Below, one piece after another: positions 42,387 to 52,232 of a DNA stretch of 64,000 nt. The notes under the pieces were generated by a model. That model was not told the DNA's origin. It did not search any database and saw only the letters and a program-made list of their open reading frames with translations. Each line of letters opens with the position of its first letter. Positions within the stretch are counted from its first letter, which is position 1. Source of the stretch: Noviluteimonas sp052115395 (GTDB taxonomy: Bacteria > Pseudomonadota > Gammaproteobacteria > Xanthomonadales > Xanthomonadaceae). A program made the translations under genes and the position numbers. The stretch lies in the NCBI GenBank assembly GCA_052115395.1, contig JBFRGO010000001.1; one strand, given 5' to 3'.

Positions 42387-42558
42387 CGGCACTATATCGC
42401 GGCGTGGCGGGGGCGTCGTCGCCGTCACCGCCGGTCACGCCGGCAATTTGAGTCACCTGCCTGAGTGGCGCAAGCGCTGATAGACGGGGTCGGAGTCGTC
42501 TTCCTCGACATCGATGCGCGCGGAAATTCGACGCTTCCTGTATCCGCTCTTGATTCGA

Positions 42559-42634
42559 TGGTGGGCCGTGATGGATTCGAACCATCGACCAGCGGATTAA
42601 AAGTCCGATGCTCTACCGACTGAGCTAACGGCCC
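42559..42634 (-). tRNA. tRNA-Lys (anticodon UUU)
   Basis: The minus strand folds into a standard cloverleaf: acceptor GGGCCGT/ACGGCCC, D arm GCTC-GAGC, anticodon stem with loop CTTTTAA (anticodon TTT), and T arm GATGG-TTCGAAT-CCATC. The 3' CCA is encoded. It lies 42 bp downstream of queC on the same strand; no clear terminator was seen after it. Confidence 0.96.
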
Positions 42635-42676
42635 ACATGTTCCAGGCGCGGCGCCGTCCGGCGCGCGGCGGGCATT

Positions 42677-43348
42677 CTACCCGACGTAGCGTGTCGGGTC
42701 TTCGACACCCGCGGCGGCGAAGCCTTCGGCGCGCAGGCGGCATGCGTCGCAATGGCGGCAGGCGCGGCCTTGCGCGTCGGCCTGGTAGCACGAGACGGTC
42801 TGCGAGAAATCGACGCCCAGGCGCAGGCCTTCGCGCACGATGTCGGCTTTCGACATGCGCATCAGCGGCGCGTGGACGCGGAAGCCCGCCCCTTCGACGC
42901 CTGCCTTGGTCGCCACGTTCGCGACTTTCTCGAAGGCGTCGATGAATTCGGGCCGGCAATCGGGATAGCCGGAGAAGTCGACGGCGTTGACGCCGCAGAA
43001 CAGGTCCGAGGCGCCGAGCACTTCGGCCCAGCCGAGCGCGAGCGACAACATGATCGTGTTGCGCGCCGGCACGTAGGTGACGGGGATGCCGGGGCCACCG
43101 GATTCGGGGACGTCGATGTCGGCGTCGGTCAGCGCCGAGCCACCGATCGAACGCAGGTCGACGACGACGGTCTTGTGCGCGGCGGCGCCGAGTGCGCTCG
43201 ACACGCGGTCGGCGGCGTCCAGTTCGCTGGTGTGGCGCTGGCCGTAGCGCACGCTCATCGCGTAGGTCTCGAAGCCCAGTTCGTGCGCGATCGCGAGCAC
43301 CACCGCCGAGTCCATGCCGCCGGAGACGAGCACGACGGCACGCTTCAT
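42677..43348 (-). CDS. queC: 7-cyano-7-deazaguanine synthase (QueC)
   Basis: The 223-residue enzyme makes preQ0 in the queuosine tRNA modification pathway using ATP and ammonia. MKRAVVLVSGGMDSAVVLAIA is the N-type PP-loop and CYQADAQGRACRHCDACRLR supplies the Zn-binding cysteines. The start at 43348 is 8 bp after the queE stop, and the longer frame running through queE is a shadow. Confidence 0.96.
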   Translation of the reverse strand: MKRAVVLVSGGMDSAVVLAIAHELGFETYAMSVRYGQRHTSELDAADRVSSALGAAAHKTVVVDLRSIGGSALTDADIDVPESGGPGIPVTYVPARNTIMLSLALGWAEVLGASDLFCGVNAVDFSGYPDCRPEFIDAFEKVANVATKAGVEGAGFRVHAPLMRMSKADIVREGLRLGVDFSQTVSCYQADAQGRACRHCDACRLRAEGFAAAGVEDPTRYVG

Positions 43349-43356
43349 TTCACGAT

Positions 43357-44052
43357 TCAACGGCCCGGCTCCTCGCCCCACAGGGCCTTGTGCAGCTGCG
43401 TCTGGAAGCGCACGGGCAAGCGCGCTTCGACGATCCAGTCGGCGAGTTCGCGCGGCGTGACCTGCGCGTGGCTCGGCGAGAACAGGACGTCGCAGCGCTC
43501 GAAGAGCCTGTGTTCGAACAGCACCTTGCTGGCCCAGTCGAAATCCGCGCGGCTGCAGATCACGAACTTCACCTGGTCGTGCGGCGTGAGCAGCGCCAGG
43601 TTTTCCCAGCGATTGCGTTCGACTTCGCCGGAGTCCGGCGTCTTGATGTCGACGATGCGCGAGACGCGCGTGTCGACGTCGGAGATATCGATCGCACCGG
43701 AGGTTTCGAGCGAGACGACGTATCCGGCGTCGCAGAGTTTTTCCAGCAAGCCGATCACGCGCTTCTGCGAGAGCGGTTCGCCGCCGGTGACGCAGACGTG
43801 GCGGACGCCGTGCCTGGCCACTTCGGCGAGGATCGCGTCGATGTCCCACCACTCCCCGCCGAAGAAGGCGTAGGTGGTATCGCAGTAGCGGCACCGCAGC
43901 GGGCAGCCGGTGAGGCGCACGAACACGGTCGGCCAGCCCGCATCGCGGGCTTCGCCCTGCAGGGACAGGAAGATTTCGGTGAGCTTGAGGCGCGCGGCCT
44001 CGGCGGCGGGGGCCGCGTCGGGGGCGGGTAGGACGGCAGACATGGGGGCCAT
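43357..44052 (-). CDS. queE: 7-carboxy-7-deazaguanine synthase (QueE, radical SAM)
   Basis: The 231-residue radical SAM enzyme acts one step before QueC. The [4Fe-4S] motif is GCPLRCRYCDTTYAF (C-x3-C-x2-C), with VCVTGGEPLSQKRVIGLLE and SLETSGA following. Two starts are possible: ATG 44052 (GGGGG about 8 bases upstream) and ATG 44043; the first is preferred. A hairpin spans this start. The gene follows cpoB in the Tol-Pal cluster order. Confidence 0.93.
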   Translation of the reverse strand: MAPMSAVLPAPDAAPAAEAARLKLTEIFLSLQGEARDAGWPTVFVRLTGCPLRCRYCDTTYAFFGGEWWDIDAILAEVARHGVRHVCVTGGEPLSQKRVIGLLEKLCDAGYVVSLETSGAIDISDVDTRVSRIVDIKTPDSGEVERNRWENLALLTPHDQVKFVICSRADFDWASKVLFEHRLFERCDVLFSPSHAQVTPRELADWIVEARLPVRFQTQLHKALWGEEPGR

Positions 44053-44065
44053 TTTACAGGCCCCC
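44044..44065 (-). other. Hairpin spanning the queE start
   Basis: On the minus strand GGGGGCC, an 8-base TGTAAAAT loop, then GGCCCCC: a perfect 7-bp stem. It contains the probable ribosome site on one arm and overlaps the preferred start codon at 44052-44050. It could act as a translational brake between cpoB and queE; there is no U-tract, so it is not a terminator. Confidence 0.5.
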
Positions 44066-44071
44066 TGCCGG

Positions 44072-44872
44072 TCAGCGGACTTTGCTCAGCTGGATCGCCC
44101 GGAGCCGGTCATCCGCGGTGCGGGCGGCGTCGGTGCCCGGGTATTGCTGGGACACGCGGGCCAGGGTGGCTTCGGCGGCATCCATCTGTTTCAGGCCGAA
44201 CTGCGACAGGCCCACCTTGAGCAGCGCACCCGGGGCCTTGTCGTGGGTCGGGTATTGGCTCAACAGGGCCTGGAACTGTTCCTGGGCCAGTTCGTAGTTC
44301 TGCGTGACGTAGTAGCTCTCGCCGAGCCAATACAGCGCGTTCGGCGTGTACGTGCCGCCCGGATAGTCGCGCAGGAACTGCTGGAACTTCTGTGCCGACT
44401 GCACGTAGTCGCCGGCCTTGAGCACGTCGAAGGCGGCGTTGTAGGCGCTGCGTTCGTCGGCCGATTGCGCGACTTTGCCCGCATCGCCGCGGACAGTCGG
44501 CGCGCGTTCTGCAGCGACCGTCGCCGCACCACGCGACGCCGTCGATGCACTCGCGGGCGCCGCCGGCACGGTGTTGGCACCGCCGCCGGTTTCGATGCGG
44601 GCCAGGCGCGCGTCGAGATCGCCCCAGCGCGCGTCGTAATCGGCCTTCATCTGCGCGTTCTGCTGCTGCGCTTCTTCCAGTTGCGAGCGCAGCGCGGTGA
44701 CTTCCGAACGCAGTTGCTGCACCTGGTTGAGCAGATCGACGTTGCCCTGGTTGTTGGCCGCCTGTTGCTCGAGCAGGGCCACGCGGTCGGCGAGGCTGGC
44801 GCGTTGCGCGAACGCGGGCGCGGCGGCCACGAGGGCCGCCGCGAGGACACCGATGGCGATCTGGCGCCGCAT
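44072..44872 (-). CDS. cpoB: Cell division coordinator CpoB (YbgF)
   Basis: The 266-residue periplasmic protein has a signal peptide (MRRQIAIGVLAAALVAAAPAFA), an N-terminal coiled coil (residues ~25-90), an Ala/Thr-rich linker, and a C-terminal TPR domain (YNAAFDVLKAGDYVQSAQKFQQFL...). CpoB links PBP1B activity with Tol-driven outer-membrane constriction. It is 3 bp after pal, matching the standard tol-pal order. Confidence 0.94.
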   Translation of the reverse strand: MRRQIAIGVLAAALVAAAPAFAQRASLADRVALLEQQAANNQGNVDLLNQVQQLRSEVTALRSQLEEAQQQNAQMKADYDARWGDLDARLARIETGGGANTVPAAPASASTASRGAATVAAERAPTVRGDAGKVAQSADERSAYNAAFDVLKAGDYVQSAQKFQQFLRDYPGGTYTPNALYWLGESYYVTQNYELAQEQFQALLSQYPTHDKAPGALLKVGLSQFGLKQMDAAEATLARVSQQYPGTDAARTADDRLRAIQLSKVR

Positions 44873-44875
44873 GGC

Positions 44876-45403
44876 TTACTTCGCCGTGTAGACGATCTCG
44901 ACGCGACGATTCTTGGCCCAGCAATCTTCGGTCGATTCGTTGCAGGTCGGACGTTCTTCGCCGTAGCTCACCACGGTGATCTGGCTGCCCGAGCCACCGT
45001 TGGCCTGCAGCGCGGAGGACACCGCGTTGCCGCGGCGTTCGCCGAGGCCGAGGTTGTATTCGCGGCTGCCACGCTCGTCGGCGTTGCCTTCCAGCGACAT
45101 GCGCGCGGACGGACGATCGCGCAGGTACTTGGCATGGCACGCCATCGCGGCCTGGAATTCCGGACGCAGCGAATCCTGGTCGAAGTCGAAGTACACCACG
45201 CGCTGGCGCAGGCAGGCATCGGTGTCGAGGTCTTCGGGCGTGTACGCACCCGCGGCGGCGGGCGTTTCGGTCACCGGCGCCGTCGTGCTCGGCGCGACCG
45301 GCTGCACCGGCTCTTCCTTGACCTTCTTGGAGCAGGCCACGACGGCCGTGCAGAGCATGGCGGCCATCATGATGCGACCGAACTTGTGTGTCGTTGCGTT
45401 CAT
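44876..45403 (-). CDS. pal: Peptidoglycan-associated lipoprotein Pal
   Basis: The 175-residue lipoprotein has lipobox-like AVVAC, a Pro/Thr-rich linker, then the OmpA-like domain VVYFDFDQDSLRPEFQAAM, LEGNADERGSREYNLGLGERRGNAV and NRRVEIVYTAK. It binds peptidoglycan and TolB at the outer membrane. Two additional cysteines near TCNESTEDCW could form a disulfide. Confidence 0.96.
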   Translation of the reverse strand: MNATTHKFGRIMMAAMLCTAVVACSKKVKEEPVQPVAPSTTAPVTETPAAAGAYTPEDLDTDACLRQRVVYFDFDQDSLRPEFQAAMACHAKYLRDRPSARMSLEGNADERGSREYNLGLGERRGNAVSSALQANGGSGSQITVVSYGEERPTCNESTEDCWAKNRRVEIVYTAK

Positions 45404-45434
45404 CGTCGTTCCTCGTCTTCTCGCAGTGTGAGGG

Positions 45435-45458
45435 CGGCCGCGTCGGCGGACGCGGCCG
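45435..45458 (-). other. Perfect 10-bp hairpin between tolB and pal
   Basis: CGGCCGCGTC and GACGCGGCCG pair perfectly around a 4-base loop in the 78-bp tolB-pal gap. No U-run follows on the transcribed strand, so it is unlikely to be an intrinsic terminator; an mRNA processing or stability element, balancing Pal against TolB, is possible. Confidence 0.55.
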
Positions 45459-45481
45459 TGGATCAGAAATACTACGCCCGT

Positions 45482-46774
45482 TCAGCGTTTCAGCCGGTAC
45501 GGGCCCCAGGCCGGTTCCTGGACGCTCGCGCCCTGCACGGGCAGCTTCGCGCGGGCGCGGCCGTCGGCGGACACGGTGTACAAAACGCTGTGGCCGCCTT
45601 CTTTCGCGGCGTACAACAGCATCGATGCGTTGGGGGCGAAGCTCGGCGATTCGTCGAGGTTGCCCGGCGACAGGGGCGTCCAACGATTGCCCATCGTGCG
45701 ATCCATCAGCGCGATGCGATAGGTGTTGCCGTTGCCCTGCGCGGTGGCGATTTTCTTGCCATCGGCCGACACCGTGGCGCGTGCGTTGTAGCTCCCCGCG
45801 AAGGTCAGGCGCGTGGCGCCGCCGCCGGACGAGGAGGCCTGGTAGATCTGCGGCTTGCCGCCGCGATCGGAGGTGAAATAGATCGTGCCGCCATCGGCGC
45901 TCCACACCGGTTCGGTGTCGATGCCGAAGTGGTTGGTGATCTGGCTCAGCTGCTTGCTGCCGAGCGTCATCACGTAGACCTCGGGGTTGCCGCTCTTCGA
46001 CAGCGTCATCGCGAGCTTCGTGCCGTCGGGCGAGAAACTCGGCGCGCCATTGATTCCGCGGAAGCTCGCGATCAGTTCGCGACCGCTGGTCGTCAGGTTC
46101 TGGATGTAGATCGAGGAATTTCCGCGATCGAAACTGACATACGCCAAGCGCTTTCCATCCGGGCTCCACGACGGCGAGAGAATCGGCTGCGGCGAGCTCA
46201 CCACCGCCTGCGAATTGAAGCCGTCGCTGTCGGACACCATCAGCTGGTAGTGGCGGTTGTTGCCGGTGCCGCTCGCGGTGACGTAGGCGATGCGCGTCCA
46301 GAACGCGCCGCGCACGCCGAGGATCTTTTCGTACACCGAGTCGGCGACCTGGTGCGCGAGGTCGCGCGCCGCGGTTCCGGGGGCGATCTTCGCCTCACCG
46401 AGGATGCGTTGCTGCTTGGAGACGTCGAACAGCTCGTACTCCACGCGCAGGTTGCCGCCTTCGGGCATCACGCGGCCGGCGAGCAGGAATTCCTGTTTCA
46501 GCAAGCGCCACGTGGCGTAGTTCACTTCGCTCGAACGCGTCGGGCGCTCGACGAGGTCGCGGTCGGGCAGTACGCGGAAGGCGCCGGAGCGCGCGAGGTC
46601 GGCGGCGACGATGCCACCGATTTCGTTCTCGCCCGTGGAACCGGCGAAGGGAACGACCGCGATCGGCAGGGCCGAGGCTGTACCGCCCACGACTTCGGCG
46701 TCCACCTGGGCCCATGCGGCCAGGGGGAACAAGAGCAGGACAGTGGCAGCGAGCCGGCGCAGCGTTCGGGTCAT
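45482..46774 (-). CDS. tolB: Tol-Pal system translocation protein TolB
   Basis: The 430-residue periplasmic protein has a signal peptide (ends PLAAWA), an N-terminal alpha/beta domain with PIAVVPFAGSTGENEIGGIVAADLARSGAFRVL, and a beta-propeller of WD40-like units such as LSPSWSPDGKRLAYVSF and PSFSPDGTKLAMTLS. It shuttles between TolA and Pal. It is separated from tolA by 93 bp with nothing recognisable. Confidence 0.96.
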   Translation of the reverse strand: MTRTLRRLAATVLLLFPLAAWAQVDAEVVGGTASALPIAVVPFAGSTGENEIGGIVAADLARSGAFRVLPDRDLVERPTRSSEVNYATWRLLKQEFLLAGRVMPEGGNLRVEYELFDVSKQQRILGEAKIAPGTAARDLAHQVADSVYEKILGVRGAFWTRIAYVTASGTGNNRHYQLMVSDSDGFNSQAVVSSPQPILSPSWSPDGKRLAYVSFDRGNSSIYIQNLTTSGRELIASFRGINGAPSFSPDGTKLAMTLSKSGNPEVYVMTLGSKQLSQITNHFGIDTEPVWSADGGTIYFTSDRGGKPQIYQASSSGGGATRLTFAGSYNARATVSADGKKIATAQGNGNTYRIALMDRTMGNRWTPLSPGNLDESPSFAPNASMLLYAAKEGGHSVLYTVSADGRARAKLPVQGASVQEPAWGPYRLKR

Positions 46775-46867
46775 CGGGGGATTCCTGAATGGAGCGGGTT
46801 AGTTAACAGCTTGGCCGTGAAATGTGGAACAAAGATGAACGAGACCGGACCCGCGGGTCGAGTCGCG

Positions 46868-47803
46868 TTATTCCGCGCGGAAACCCAGACGCAATTCGGG
46901 CTGGAAAACGCGCTCGAATCCGGCGTAGGGGAGCGGCTGGGCCTTGAGCACCGCGGCTTCGACCGATCGCCGGGTGAGTTCGTCGTAGGGGCAACCAGGG
47001 AGCACTTCGACCGAGGCCACGCGCCCGCCCCGCTCCATCTGGATGCGAATCGGGCACATGCCGTTGGGCACGTCGTCCGGGCGGCTCCAGTTCTGGCGGA
47101 TCTGGTCGACGATGGCCTGCAACCAACGCGAACGCAGCGTGTCGGCATCGCCGCCCGAGCCTGGTTGCGGGGAGGCTTCGGAATTCGAATCGGCCGTCGC
47201 CGCGGCCTCGGCCATGCCGCGCGCATCGGCGATCTGGCGCAGCTTCTGTTCGCGCAGGCTCACTTCTTTCTGGTTGGCTTCGCGCTGGCGACGGATGTCT
47301 TCGAGCTGCTTCTGCCGCATCTGTTCCATCGCGCTCAGGCGACGCTCGCGCTCGGCCTGTTGCTGGCGTTCCTGCGCGGTGGTGTCGATCTGCTCCTGGC
47401 GTTGCTTGGCTTCCTGCACCTTCGGCGCGGGCGGTTTCGGCGAAGGCGCGTCGACGACCGCTTCCTGCGTTTCGACGTCGGGCTCGGGCACGACCTCCTG
47501 CGCGATCGGCTGCGGCGGCGTCGGTGCATCCTCCGGACGCGGTTCGGGCTTGGGTTGCTCGACCGGCGTGGTTTCCTGCGGCGCGGGCGTGGTTTGTTCG
47601 GGGCGCTTGGCCAGCGAACGGCGCATCGACGCCGACAACGCATTCGGATCGATGAGCGTGGCTTCGATCACCGGCCCGCGTTGGATTTCGTCGGCCTCGC
47701 TCCACGTCCAGAACAGGCCGAAGTACATCAGCGCAAACAGGAGCGCGTGCAGCACGATCGCCGCAACGATGGACTGCACCGTGTCGGCGCGCGTCTCCTT
47801 CAC
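46868..47803 (-). CDS. tolA: Tol-Pal system protein TolA
   Basis: The 311-residue inner-membrane protein starts at GTG in an overlap with tolR. One N-terminal helix (IVAAIVLHALLFALMYFGLFW) is followed by a Pro/Glu-rich then long Gln/Arg/Glu helical domain and a C-terminal globular domain with WLQAIVDQIRQNWSRPDDVPNGMCPIRIQMERGGRVASVEVLPGCP. It spans the periplasm to energise Pal-TolB. Confidence 0.94.
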   Translation of the reverse strand: MKETRADTVQSIVAAIVLHALLFALMYFGLFWTWSEADEIQRGPVIEATLIDPNALSASMRRSLAKRPEQTTPAPQETTPVEQPKPEPRPEDAPTPPQPIAQEVVPEPDVETQEAVVDAPSPKPPAPKVQEAKQRQEQIDTTAQERQQQAERERRLSAMEQMRQKQLEDIRRQREANQKEVSLREQKLRQIADARGMAEAAATADSNSEASPQPGSGGDADTLRSRWLQAIVDQIRQNWSRPDDVPNGMCPIRIQMERGGRVASVEVLPGCPYDELTRRSVEAAVLKAQPLPYAGFERVFQPELRLGFRAE

Positions 47804-48261
47804 TTCTTCGCGGCTCCCGGCGCCAATGCGCCCGTGGGCTGGCTCATCAAGCCCGCGCGCGGCACGTTGGCGCGCGTCTGCAGCGCGGTGAGCACGTCGT
47901 AGACCTTCTGGTACGCGACGTCGTTGTCGGCGGCCACGTACACCGGCGTGTCCTTGTTGTTGCGCACGAAAGCGCCGACCTTGAGCACGAGGTCATCGAG
48001 CGTCGTCGCCTCGTTCTCCTGGCCCTGCAGCTTCAGCCACAGCTTGCCTTCGGCGTTCATGCTGATCACGACCGGTTCCTGCTTCTGCTCCACCGGGCGC
48101 GCGTTGGATTGCGGAAGTTCGATGTCGACGCCGAGGTTCAACAGCGGCGCGGTCACCATGAAGATGATCAACAGCACGAGCATCACGTCGATGTACGGCA
48201 CGACGTTGATTTCGGCCTTGAGTTTGCGCTTGCGATGGCGGCGCGGTGACATGGCGGTCAT
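47800..48261 (-). CDS. tolR: Tol-Pal system protein TolR
   Basis: The 153-residue ExbD/TolR protein has one helix with the proton-path Asp in INVVPYIDVMLVLLIIFMVTAP and a periplasmic domain. An in-frame ATG at 48252 is an alternative start. It sits 10 bp after tolQ and overlaps tolA by GTGA. Confidence 0.95.
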   Translation of the reverse strand: MTAMSPRRHRKRKLKAEINVVPYIDVMLVLLIIFMVTAPLLNLGVDIELPQSNARPVEQKQEPVVISMNAEGKLWLKLQGQENEATTLDDLVLKVGAFVRNNKDTPVYVAADNDVAYQKVYDVLTALQTRANVPRAGLMSQPTGALAPGAAKK

Positions 48262-48271
48262 TGCCCGCTCC

Positions 48272-49063
48272 TTATTCGTCGGCGTGCGCCTGGCGCTGGA
48301 GGATCGAGGAGAACTCTTCGGAGAATGCGTCGTAACGCGTGGCGATGCGTTCGACCTTGGTGGCGAAGCGGTTGTAGGCCCACACCGCCGGGATCGCGGC
48401 GAACAGGCCCATCGCGGTGGCGATCAGCGCTTCGGAAATGCCAGGGGCGACGGTGGCGATCGTCGCTTCCTTCACGTTGGCCAGGCCCTGGAAGGAAATC
48501 ATGATGCCCCACACCGTGCCGAACAGGCCCACGTAGGGGCTGATCGAACCGACGCTGGCGAGGAATTCGAGGTTGTGTTCCAGGCCGTCCACTTCGCGCG
48601 AGGTGGTGGCGCGCATCGCGCGTTGCGCGCCCTCGAGCTGGATGCGGCTGTCCACGCCGCGACGCTGGCGGATGCGGTTGAACTCGCGGAAGCCGGCTTC
48701 GAAGATCGCTTCCAGGCCTTCGGCGACGCGGCCGCGCTCGGTGGCGCCGGCGTACAACTTCGACAGTTCGGCGCCCGACCAGAAGCGTTCCTCGAAACGC
48801 TCGGTGTCTTTTTCGGCGCGGTCGAGCACGCGCTTCTTGCGGAAGATGATCACCCACGAGGCGATCGACGCGAACAGCAGCAACAGCATCACCAGCTGCA
48901 CCGGGATGCTCGCGTGGAGGACCAGGTCGAGCACGTTGATGTTGCCCGCCGATGCGGCGTGCGCCGCCTGCCCCGCCTGGTCGGCGATCGACACGGTTTG
49001 CGCGGGCGCCTGGTCGGGCAGGGCCTGGGTGGCGGCTTCCTGCAACATCAGGATGGGCGTCAT
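48272..49063 (-). CDS. tolQ: Tol-Pal system protein TolQ
   Basis: The 263-residue MotA/TolQ/ExbB channel protein has three helices and the conserved LEFLASVGSISPYVGLFGTVWGIM and SEALIATAMGLFAAIPAVWAYNRF segments. Its N-terminal tail is somewhat extended (residues 1-45). The start overlaps ybgC by ATGA. Confidence 0.95.
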   Translation of the reverse strand: MTPILMLQEAATQALPDQAPAQTVSIADQAGQAAHAASAGNINVLDLVLHASIPVQLVMLLLLFASIASWVIIFRKKRVLDRAEKDTERFEERFWSGAELSKLYAGATERGRVAEGLEAIFEAGFREFNRIRQRRGVDSRIQLEGAQRAMRATTSREVDGLEHNLEFLASVGSISPYVGLFGTVWGIMISFQGLANVKEATIATVAPGISEALIATAMGLFAAIPAVWAYNRFATKVERIATRYDAFSEEFSSILQRQAHADE

Positions 49064-49474
49064 GCGGGGGTCTCCACGAGGCGGTTCAATGCATCGAACA
49101 ACGGTTGGGGGATGGCAACGGGTTTGAAGCGGGAAGCCGACAACGCAGCGACACGGACCTGCGCGTCGAGCAACAGTTCCCCGTCGCGGCGGATTTGTTG
49201 CGCAAGCACCAGGCTCGCGCGACGGCATTCGCGCAACGCGACGGACACTTGCAGCGCATCGTCCAGCCGCGCCGGGAGGCGGAAGTCGATCTGCATCGCC
49301 CGCACCGCGAACACCAGGTCGTGTTCGGTGCGCAGGCGGTCCTGGCCGTGCCCCTGCGCGCGCATCCATTCGGTGCGCGCGCGTTCGAGGAAGGCCAGGT
49401 ATTGCGCGTGGTAGACCACGCCACCGGCGTCGGTATCCTCCCAATACACCCGTGTCGGCCAACTGAACACGGGG

Positions 49475-49494
<20 letters not shown>
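49060..49494 (-). CDS. ybgC: Acyl-CoA thioesterase YbgC
   Basis: The 144-residue hotdog-fold thioesterase has RVYWEDTDAGGVVYHAQYLAFLERARTEWMR, including the catalytic Asp of the 4-hydroxybenzoyl-CoA type. It is the usual first gene of tol operons. It overlaps the ruvB end by 20 bp, and tolQ by ATGA. Confidence 0.93.
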
Positions 49495-50536
<1,042 letters not shown>

Positions 50537-50609
50537 GGGGCGCATGGTGACACGAGCCGCCGATCAAGGCATCGGCGGGATGTCCGTCCGCCGATGCCTT
50601 GCTGCGCGT

Positions 50610-51218
50610 TCACTGAAGCGGCGTGAACATCCACAGCCCCTGGCCCGTCCGCACCAGCTTGTCGATCCCCAGGCCGCAGTACAGCTGATCGGCCGGCGCA
50701 TTGGCCCATCGATACAACGTCGGGCGTTCGTCGTAACCGTTGTTGCCGAAGATCAGGCATCGGTCGTCGAATCGGGAACGAATGGAGGCGTAGACCACGC
50801 CGCCGGACATGAGACCGCGGTCGATGCGCCACATGCCACGCGGGTCCTGCATCGCCTGACTGCACGAGGCGACGCCGGTGGTGCCGTCGGCCTTGGCCAT
50901 CAGGCAGGCATCTGCGCCCTGCCAGATCAGATACGCGTTCTGGGCGGCGACGTAGACCACGTCGAAGACGCCCTGGCGGTTCGCGAGGAACTCCGCCTTG
51001 GTGGGGAATCCGCACCATTGCTCGGGCCCCCTGCCCCAGTTGTAGCGAACGAACTCGCCATTGCCGTTGTTGCCGCGGATCAAACACTGCCCCGCGGCAG
51101 GCGAACCGCTCGTATCCGGAGGCTGTGAATAGATGCCGATGCGCACCGATTCGGGAAAGTGCTGTGCCATTGCAACCGGCGCCCACGCACACAAAAGCAG
51201 GAGAACGAAACGGGTCAT
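50610..51218 (-). CDS. Secreted Cys-rich protein with internal repeats
   Basis: The ATG at 51218 follows GAGGT and gives 202 residues with a signal peptide (MTRFVLLLLCAWAPVAMA). Two segments are clearly related: CLIRGNNGNGEFVRYNWG...QWCG and CLIFGNNGYDERPTLYRWA...LYCG, with a third partial copy around ACLMAKADGTTGVASC. This three-fold pattern is reminiscent of beta-trefoil lectins, but the QxW signature is not evident. Function unknown. It lies between ruvB and an oxidoreductase gene. Confidence 0.72.
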   Translation of the reverse strand: MTRFVLLLLCAWAPVAMAQHFPESVRIGIYSQPPDTSGSPAAGQCLIRGNNGNGEFVRYNWGRGPEQWCGFPTKAEFLANRQGVFDVVYVAAQNAYLIWQGADACLMAKADGTTGVASCSQAMQDPRGMWRIDRGLMSGGVVYASIRSRFDDRCLIFGNNGYDERPTLYRWANAPADQLYCGLGIDKLVRTGQGLWMFTPLQ

Positions 51219-51350
51219 TTGGACCTCAGCGGAAAGCGTCGCGTTTCGACGCATTCCGAGGCTACGCAGCCACATCGAACCACGGCATCGGAAGTGCGCA
51301 TACGCGCGGCTGGAATCGCCTCGTGCGTTCGGTCGCCGCTTCCGCGCGGT

Positions 51351-52232
51351 TCACGCCGCGCGCGTGGCTTCCAACTCGGTGGCGGCGCGTGCGATCCGCT
51401 CCAACAGGCGGTGCGTGTCGAACGCGCGTTCGAGCGTGGCCAGCGGGGTGTCTTCGTCGCGGGCCGCCCGCAGGAACGCGCTCGCCTGCGCGGCCAGCAT
51501 GTCGGGGGCTTCGCGCAGATCCTCCAGCGGCAACACGCCCTGCCCCGCGACGTGGATGGCGTATTCGGCGCGCGGTGCGATGCGGCTGACCGAGAGGTCG
51601 ACGTCCATCCCGTTCGGGAATCGCAAGCGACAGCGGATGGCTTCCCAGCGCTGGTAGTGGCGGCGTGCGTCGAGCATGTCGATCTGCACCGGGCTGGCTT
51701 TGGCGAGCGCGCACACCCAGTCCAGGTCGTGCAGCAACACGTCCTGCAGGACATCGCCTTCGCGCGGGACGTCGAGCGCGTGCGAGCCGTGGCGGCGGAT
51801 CGCGAGCGTCGCCGGCGACGGCGCGGCGAGCAATTGCGCGATCACCGGATTGAAGCGTTCGCCGAAGGCCACGCGCATGCAGGTCCCGTCGATGTCGGCG
51901 GCGGCGATCATCGACGCGGTGTCGTCGGCGCGTGCGCCGCCGGGTGTCTCGATCAGGCAATGCACGCCGCGCCGCGCGAGTGCACACGCGACCTGCGCGT
52001 GGCGCGATGGCGGCACGGCGATGATCGCGTGGCGGATCGACGGCGGCAGCATCTCGATGGAGGCATGCCACGTCGCACCCAGCGCGGCGATGTCCTGCGC
52101 GCAGGCGGCATCGGGTTCGACGATCGCGGCGAGGTGGAATTCCGGGCTCGCGTGCAGGGCCTGCGCATGCAGGCGCCCCATGCGGCCGAATCCGATGACG
52201 GCGATCGCGTGCGTTCCGACGGCCGGGCTCAT
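51351..52232 (-). CDS. Gfo/Idh/MocA-family oxidoreductase, atypical
   Basis: The 293-residue protein has an N-terminal Rossmann motif (IAVIGFGRMGRLHAQAL) and the two-domain Gfo/Idh/MocA layout, with HDLD near residue 175 where a conserved Asp-His segment is expected. The usual EKP motif, whose Lys takes part in catalysis, reads ETP (LIETPGGA), so activity may be altered. It overlaps the glycosyltransferase gene by ATGA, pointing to a sugar-nucleotide or glycan role. Confidence 0.8.
   Translation of the reverse strand: MSPAVGTHAIAVIGFGRMGRLHAQALHASPEFHLAAIVEPDAACAQDIAALGATWHASIEMLPPSIRHAIIAVPPSRHAQVACALARRGVHCLIETPGGARADDTASMIAAADIDGTCMRVAFGERFNPVIAQLLAAPSPATLAIRRHGSHALDVPREGDVLQDVLLHDLDWVCALAKASPVQIDMLDARRHYQRWEAIRCRLRFPNGMDVDLSVSRIAPRAEYAIHVAGQGVLPLEDLREAPDMLAAQASAFLRAARDEDTPLATLERAFDTHRLLERIARAATELEATRAA

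Noticed and set aside
40027..42480. An 817-codon plus-strand frame opposite the NHL/VCBS gene
   Set aside because: It mirrors the repeat coding of the minus-strand gene; no ribosome site or motif supports it.
43910..47902. A 1330-codon open frame on the plus strand opposite the queE/cpoB/pal/tolB/tolA genes
   Set aside because: It is antisense to well-supported Tol-Pal genes, has biased composition typical of high-GC shadow frames and no recognisable domains.
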